The notes beneath the pieces were generated by a model. The model saw nothing but the letters and a program-made list of their open reading frames with translations, was not told the DNA's origin and did no database searches. DNA of 64,000 nucleotides from Nitrososphaerota archaeon (lineage in GTDB: Archaea > Thermoproteota > Nitrososphaeria > Nitrososphaerales > UBA183). This document shows, piece after piece, positions 60,794 through 64,000 of this stretch; within the stretch, counting starts at the first letter, position 1, and every line of letters begins with the position of its first letter. A program made the translations under genes and the position numbers. The stretch is taken from positions 19,191-83,190 of the forward strand of contig JAFMAU010000006.1 of the NCBI GenBank assembly GCA_029784825.1, written 5' to 3'.

Positions 60794-62124
60794 ACGGCGT
60801 CGACAGGCCTGGTGGTCAACAAGTCGCTTTCCTCGCGTGTTTCGGCCGTCCTTCTTTCGTGACATCCTCCCACGACTGAAGGTCGTGGGCTTCCAGCCCC
60901 TGTTTCATGGCGTATAGTTCCTGCTTCCTCGACCTGGCTTGCGCGTCCCGCTGTCGGGACGGGTAGAGGCCCTGTCTCCACAGGCTTGAGTTCGGGCATG
61001 CCCTGCCCTACCTGAGCGAGTCCTCGCTTCAGCACGATACGTGCGGCGTTGATGTCGCGGTCCATCATCTTTCCACAGCCGGCGCATTCGAACTGCCTGA
61101 TCGACAGCGGGACCTGGTTGAGCGCCCCGCAGAAGAAGCACTCCTGTGTGGAGCATGCTGGCTGAACCCTGACCAAGAGCTTGCCTGCCCTCGACGCCTT
61201 GTATTCGGTGAACCTGACCAGCTGGGACCAGCCCGCGTCGTATATCGATTTGGCGAGCGCGTGGTTTCTCACCATGTTCCTGACCTTCAGATCCTCGAAG
61301 GCGATGAGGGAATGGCTCCTCACGAGCAGCGTCGAGAGCTTGTGGTTGAGGTCTGCCCTCTGGCGCCTCACCCCCGCGTGCCGGGAGGCGACCCTCTGTC
61401 TCGCCTTGAACCAGTTGTTCGAGCCCTTCTTCCTGCGGGAGAGGGAACGCTGCAGGCGCTTCAGCGTTTTCTCGGCGGCCCTGAGAAACTTCGGGTGTTC
61501 GACCTTCTCCCCGTCAGATGTGGCTATCAGAGAGAGGAGACCGAGGTCGATGCCGACGGGCGATTCGACTGGCGCCCTCATCACGGCCAACGAAGCATTC
61601 TGTAGCGGCACAACCTCATCGTAGACGAGGGAGGCGTACCACTCGCCGTCAGACTCCCTGGTCACCGTGCACGTCTTCAGCCTAGAGTCTCTTGGCAACG
61701 GCCTGTGGAACACCGCCTTCACGTTCCCCGCCTTAGAGAGGAAGAGCCTCTTCCTGGGCACGTCGGGCTTCACCGACCCGTTGTATGCCTGGGGATAGGT
61801 GAACGACCCCGACTCGGAGAACCCCTTGAACCTGGGGTACCTCGCCCTGTGCTCGAAGAACGCTTCGAACGCCCTGTCCAGTCGGCGGAGTACATCCTGT
61901 CCTGCCTGCGAGTAGAGTCCTCCCAGTAGCGGGTCGGCTTGCCTCTCCGCTGTCAGTATCCGGCACTGCTGGCTGTAGGAGGTGGAGAGCCGCTGCTCCT
62001 CCCAACGCCTCTTCCGACGGGCGAGGGCGTCGTTCCAGAGTCTCCGCCCTGCCTCGATCATCCTCAGCAGTCCCTGCTCCTGCCTGCGATTCGGGTACAG
62101 ACGGAACCGGAACGCTGACTTCAT
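60649..62124 (-). CDS. tnpB: TnpB (IS200/IS605-type RNA-guided endonuclease)
   Basis: From ATG 62124 (KSAFRFRLYPNRRQEQGLL is the family start). RuvC residues are Asp in VGIDLGLLSLIAT, Glu in LIAFEDLKVRNM and Asp in MMDRDINAARIVL. The zinc finger has CSTQECFFCGALN and FECAGCGK. The TnpB fold ends near residue 415; the frame reads on about 70 residues beyond the right-end hairpin at 60869-60889 into flanking DNA, because no stop lies in the element. No tnpA is present, so movement in cis is not possible. The omega RNA should lie in the 3' end. Confidence 0.93.
   Translation of the reverse strand: MKSAFRFRLYPNRRQEQGLLRMIEAGRRLWNDALARRKRRWEEQRLSTSYSQQCRILTAERQADPLLGGLYSQAGQDVLRRLDRAFEAFFEHRARYPRFKGFSESGSFTYPQAYNGSVKPDVPRKRLFLSKAGNVKAVFHRPLPRDSRLKTCTVTRESDGEWYASLVYDEVVPLQNASLAVMRAPVESPVGIDLGLLSLIATSDGEKVEHPKFLRAAEKTLKRLQRSLSRRKKGSNNWFKARQRVASRHAGVRRQRADLNHKLSTLLVRSHSLIAFEDLKVRNMVRNHALAKSIYDAGWSQLVRFTEYKASRAGKLLVRVQPACSTQECFFCGALNQVPLSIRQFECAGCGKMMDRDINAARIVLKRGLAQVGQGMPELKPVETGPLPVPTAGRASQVEEAGTIRHETGAGSPRPSVVGGCHERRTAETREESDLLTTRPVDAVHLPEERVSDFVLNFAVSNLLHAATWKRASFRAVAAYPLKWLCPTPFS
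60869..60889 (-). repeat. Right-end hairpin of the TnpB element
   Basis: Perfect 8-base stem with loop TGAAG. In the element's own direction it reads as the TTCAGTCG-type end hairpin that also forms the tail of omega RNA. Confidence 0.75.
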
Positions 62125-62176
62125 GCCACCCGGAAGTTGGTACACCGTCATCCCATAAAAGCCCCTATGCATTCAT

Positions 62177-62197
62177 CCCAGGCCTAAACCACCTGGG
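62177..62197 (-). repeat. Left-end hairpin of the TnpB element
   Basis: CCCAGG and CCTGGG, 6-base stem with a 9-base loop, about 50 bases before the tnpB start. Confidence 0.5.
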
Positions 62198-62204
62198 CTT
62201 TCTG

Positions 62205-62366
62205 CCGCAGCCAGGTAAGGCAGGTCACTGGGGTCCTTGATTTTGTTGGGTTGCGAGGTCTCCCTGCGGATTGGTTGATAGGCTGAGTATCGGATTCGCA
62301 TTCCTTCTGCGGCCCCGCTTCTTCCTCCTTGCAAGGGAAGGGTCCTCTCAACGGCTTGGCTGTGAA
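62205..62366. other. Element-free spacer between TnpB remnants
   Basis: I see no gene here; it is the decayed flank between the intact element and the broken tnpB copy. Confidence 0.4.
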
Positions 62367-62800
62367 CTACAACCGGTCAAGACTGGCGGCTTCTCGCTCC
62401 ACGGGAACAGACTTGGTTATCCGCCTGCGTTGGACAAGCAGAGGCAGTTCCTCCACGCGGGCCTGTTCCAGACCCGCAGCCAGAATGTTGCGTGCCGCGC
62501 TCGCATCCCTGTCAAGGACGAGAACGCAGCTCGGGGACGAATGCGTCCGTTCGTCCAGTCCTTTCGGAACCATCGCTCCGCACCGAGAGCATTTCTACGA
62601 CATCCCTCTTAGGTTGACGAGCACGACCCGTCCACCGCGCCTTTCTGCCTTGTGGGCAGTTAGTCGGCGCATTTGGTCCCGGAGGCGTCCGCTATTGCCG
62701 ATGCCAGATTGTGGTTCTTCACCATGTTCGGAATCTTCAGGTCTTCGAATATGATGGTCGAGTATTCAGATGCCAGATTGGCCGAGATTAACCAACCCGC
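62367..62800 (-). pseudogene. Degenerate second tnpB
   Basis: On the minus strand pieces of a TnpB C-terminus appear in more than one frame: STIIFEDLKIPNMVKNHNLA (the RuvC Glu region), RGGRVVLVNLRGMS followed by a stop, and KCSRCGAMVPKGLDERTHSS with VLVLDRDASAARNILAAGLE. The N-terminal two thirds are missing, one frameshift and one nonsense codon are present, and one zinc Cys is lost. Distinct from the intact copy (different residues after the DRD motif), so not a recent duplicate. Confidence 0.85.
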
Positions 62801-62811
62801 CCGCTCTCATT

Positions 62812-62829
62812 CACCGACTGAAATCGGTG
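62812..62829 (-). repeat. Orphan TnpB-type end hairpin
   Basis: CACCGA-CTGAAA-TCGGTG, with the same TTTCAG loop style and the same following bases as the intact right end. It lies on the wrong side of the broken tnpB to be its own right end, so it marks another lost element. Confidence 0.5.
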
Positions 62830-62931
62830 GGCTTCTTGCTCGCAACTCTAGTTGAACTGGCTGATCCATGGTAGCAAGATTGGGGGGCGGGCGGTCAAGC
62901 GCTGTTAAATCTTTGCGTCGTAGATACAAAG

Positions 62932-62943
62932 TTTAATATAAAA
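62932..62943 (+). promoter_or_regulatory. TATA box of the ATPase gene
   Basis: TTTAATATAAAA, about 20-30 bases before ATG 62963. Confidence 0.6.
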
Positions 62944-62962
62944 CTGTGCAATGAGAGCGCCA

Positions 62963-64000
62963 ATGGACGTGGAGACGGCGAAGAGGGCAATCAGGGACCA
63001 GGAAGAAGAGATAACGACCAAACTGCGAAACGAGAAGATCATTACGAGAGAGTTCCTCAAAGGAGCCAGGGAGGTCATCTCGTCCCCCAACGCTCTGGTT
63101 CTGAAAGGTGTCCGCCGCTGCGGCAAATCGGTGGCATCAATCCTACTTGCAAGAGAGGGAAGGTTCGCTTATGTGAACTTCGATGACCCCACCCTGGCCG
63201 GCATCCACCAGTCCGACTTGAGAACAGTCGTCGAAGCCATATACTCTCTCAAGGGCGACTTCGAAACGCTCGTTCTCGACGAGGTGCAAAACGCAGCTGG
63301 CTGGGAACTTCTGGTGTCCAGGCTCAGGGAGACCAAGAAAGTGATAGTGACAGGAAGCAACGCGTCTCTGCTCTCGAGAGAGTTCTCAACGAGTCTCACA
63401 GGAAGATACGTCGGTTTCACCGCCTTCCCCTTCTCATTCAGGGAACACCTTGACATGCTTGGCTCAAGGCCTGATGTTCACCTGACAAAGGACATCGCGC
63501 AGACCAAGAACCTGTTAGAAGGCTACATTAGGATGGGAGGATTCGCCGAGACGAGGAAGTTTGGAGAAAGATTTCTTCTACAAATCTACGATGATATAAT
63601 CGCGAAAGACGTGGAGAGGAGATACAATCTCAGGTTCCGCCAGACCTTCAGAGATATGGCAAGATACATCATGTCAAATGCTGCGAAGGAACTCACCTTC
63701 AACAAGCTAAAGAACATCTTCGGTCTGAGCAGCGTTCACACAGCAAGGAACTATGTGGGCTACCTTGAGGACGCATACCTCATTTTCTCCCTTCAACGGT
63801 ATCATCCAAAGTTGAAGATGCAGATGATGGCGCCGAGGAAAGCCTACTGCATCGACACCGGGATAGTGAACATTCTGACTTCAAGCGCGGGGGAAGACAG
63901 AGGAAGGCTGATGGAGAACCTCGTCGCGGTAGAGCTCTGGAGGCGCATATCATACTGGAATCCTGGGTTCACCTTGAACTACTGGAAGAACCATGTGGGC
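62963..64000 (+). CDS. AAA ATPase with DUF4143-type C-terminus (cut by window end)
   Basis: At least 346 residues, open at the window end. ATG 62963 best fits the TATA box; ATG 62951 is also in frame. P-loop LKGVRRCGKSVAS, Walker B ETLVLDEVQNA, sensor VIVTGSNASLLSREFS, then FPFSFREHL and the DUF4143 hallmarks YDDIIAKDVERRYNL, SVHTARNYVGYLEDAYLIF and AYCIDTGIVN. Function unknown; such ATPases are common in archaeal accessory regions. Codon use is less GC-rich than its neighbours. Confidence 0.93.
   Translation, partial: MDVETAKRAIRDQEEEITTKLRNEKIITREFLKGAREVISSPNALVLKGVRRCGKSVASILLAREGRFAYVNFDDPTLAGIHQSDLRTVVEAIYSLKGDFETLVLDEVQNAAGWELLVSRLRETKKVIVTGSNASLLSREFSTSLTGRYVGFTAFPFSFREHLDMLGSRPDVHLTKDIAQTKNLLEGYIRMGGFAETRKFGERFLLQIYDDIIAKDVERRYNLRFRQTFRDMARYIMSNAAKELTFNKLKNIFGLSSVHTARNYVGYLEDAYLIFSLQRYHPKLKMQMMAPRKAYCIDTGIVNILTSSAGEDRGRLMENLVAVELWRRISYWNPGFTLNYWKNHVG

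Larger units (their letters stand above)
60858..62204 (-). mobile_element. IS200/IS605-type element carrying only tnpB
   Basis: Limits are set by hairpins: CCCACGAC-TGAAG-GTCGTGGG (60869-60889) at the right end and CCCAGG..CCTGGG (62177-62197) at the left. The sequence around the first is the usual archaeal TnpB-element end. Target site was just downstream of the HEPN gene. Confidence 0.75.

Noticed and set aside
1..64000. CRISPR arrays, rRNA genes, SRP RNA or a replication origin
   Set aside because: No regular spaced repeats, no rRNA or SRP signature and no origin-type repeat cluster were seen on either strand.

Overview
The window is a GC-rich piece of an archaeal chromosome, most likely from the TACK branch and plausibly a Nitrososphaeria (Thaumarchaeota)-type lineage. 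This rests on gene content: ESCRT-III (CdvB-like) proteins beside a Vps4/CdvC ATPase, ribosomal proteins eL38 and eL40, Alba, an archaeosine tRNA-guanine transglycosylase, a presenilin-type protease, an archaeal CPSF-like nuclease, intron-containing tRNAs, and archaeal TATA boxes 25-30 bases upstream of many leaderless starts (ATG, GTG and TTG). Species cannot be decided from the sequence alone.

Layout. (1) 1-9.1 kb is an accessory region: the end of a proton-pumping pyrophosphatase, a run of structured non-coding DNA, a DUF2283 protein, a DinB-like protein, two paralogous membrane/Ig-like proteins (3.1-3.8 and 7.5-8.2 kb) that share a 78-bp identical tract, a secreted WbsX-like glycan-active protein, an intact nuclease-like gene with a broken second copy, and a PIN/RHH toxin-antitoxin pair. 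(2) 9.2-15.7 kb: an intron-bearing tRNA-Cys on the minus strand, then a respiratory cluster of CuA subunit II, a fused subunit I-III heme-copper oxidase, a subunit IV-like peptide, a two-domain blue-copper protein, a diiron protein and an MFS carrier. (3) 16-26.6 kb: housekeeping and surface functions (DUF5679, CysRS, a six-hairpin glycosidase-like protein, an MBL nuclease, a flippase, IleRS, a phosphoesterase). (4) 26.7-29.7 kb: a cell-division module of two ESCRT-III proteins and the Vps4-like ATPase. (5) 29.7-41.4 kb: AspRS, a KH protein, Alba, succinyl-CoA synthetase, eL40, a tRNA with a disrupted anticodon arm, a frameshifted RNase HI next to a dead LAGLIDADG endonuclease, CBS and TRAM proteins, eL38, a presenilin-like protease, a CPSF-like nuclease and a glycerophosphodiesterase. 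(6) 41.4-59.5 kb: an SDR, a very large S53 protease, PAC2, archaeosine TGT, a PMT-type glycosyltransferase, a PRTase regulator, NADHX dehydratase, a UbiE-like methyltransferase, a DHH phosphoesterase, a three-gene membrane operon, isoaspartyl peptidase, a PadR regulator, a coiled-coil membrane protein and an NCS1 permease. (7) 59.5-64 kb is again accessory: an MNT/HEPN pair behind a palindromic promoter, an intact TnpB element, remains of at least one more, and a DUF4143-type ATPase cut by the window end.

How the genes fit together: the cell appears to respire oxygen through an A-type oxidase fed by copper proteins, with a UbiE-like methyltransferase possibly serving quinone synthesis. It invests in surface glycans and secreted proteases (flippase, PMT, WbsX, S53) and divides with a Cdv/ESCRT system. 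The most unusual points are the split anticodon arms of the tRNAs, the duplicated nuclease/membrane-protein module with exchanged cargo, the COX I-III fusion, the decayed genes (RNase HI, homing endonuclease, TnpB), and an unidentified structured RNA region near 1.8-2.05 kb.
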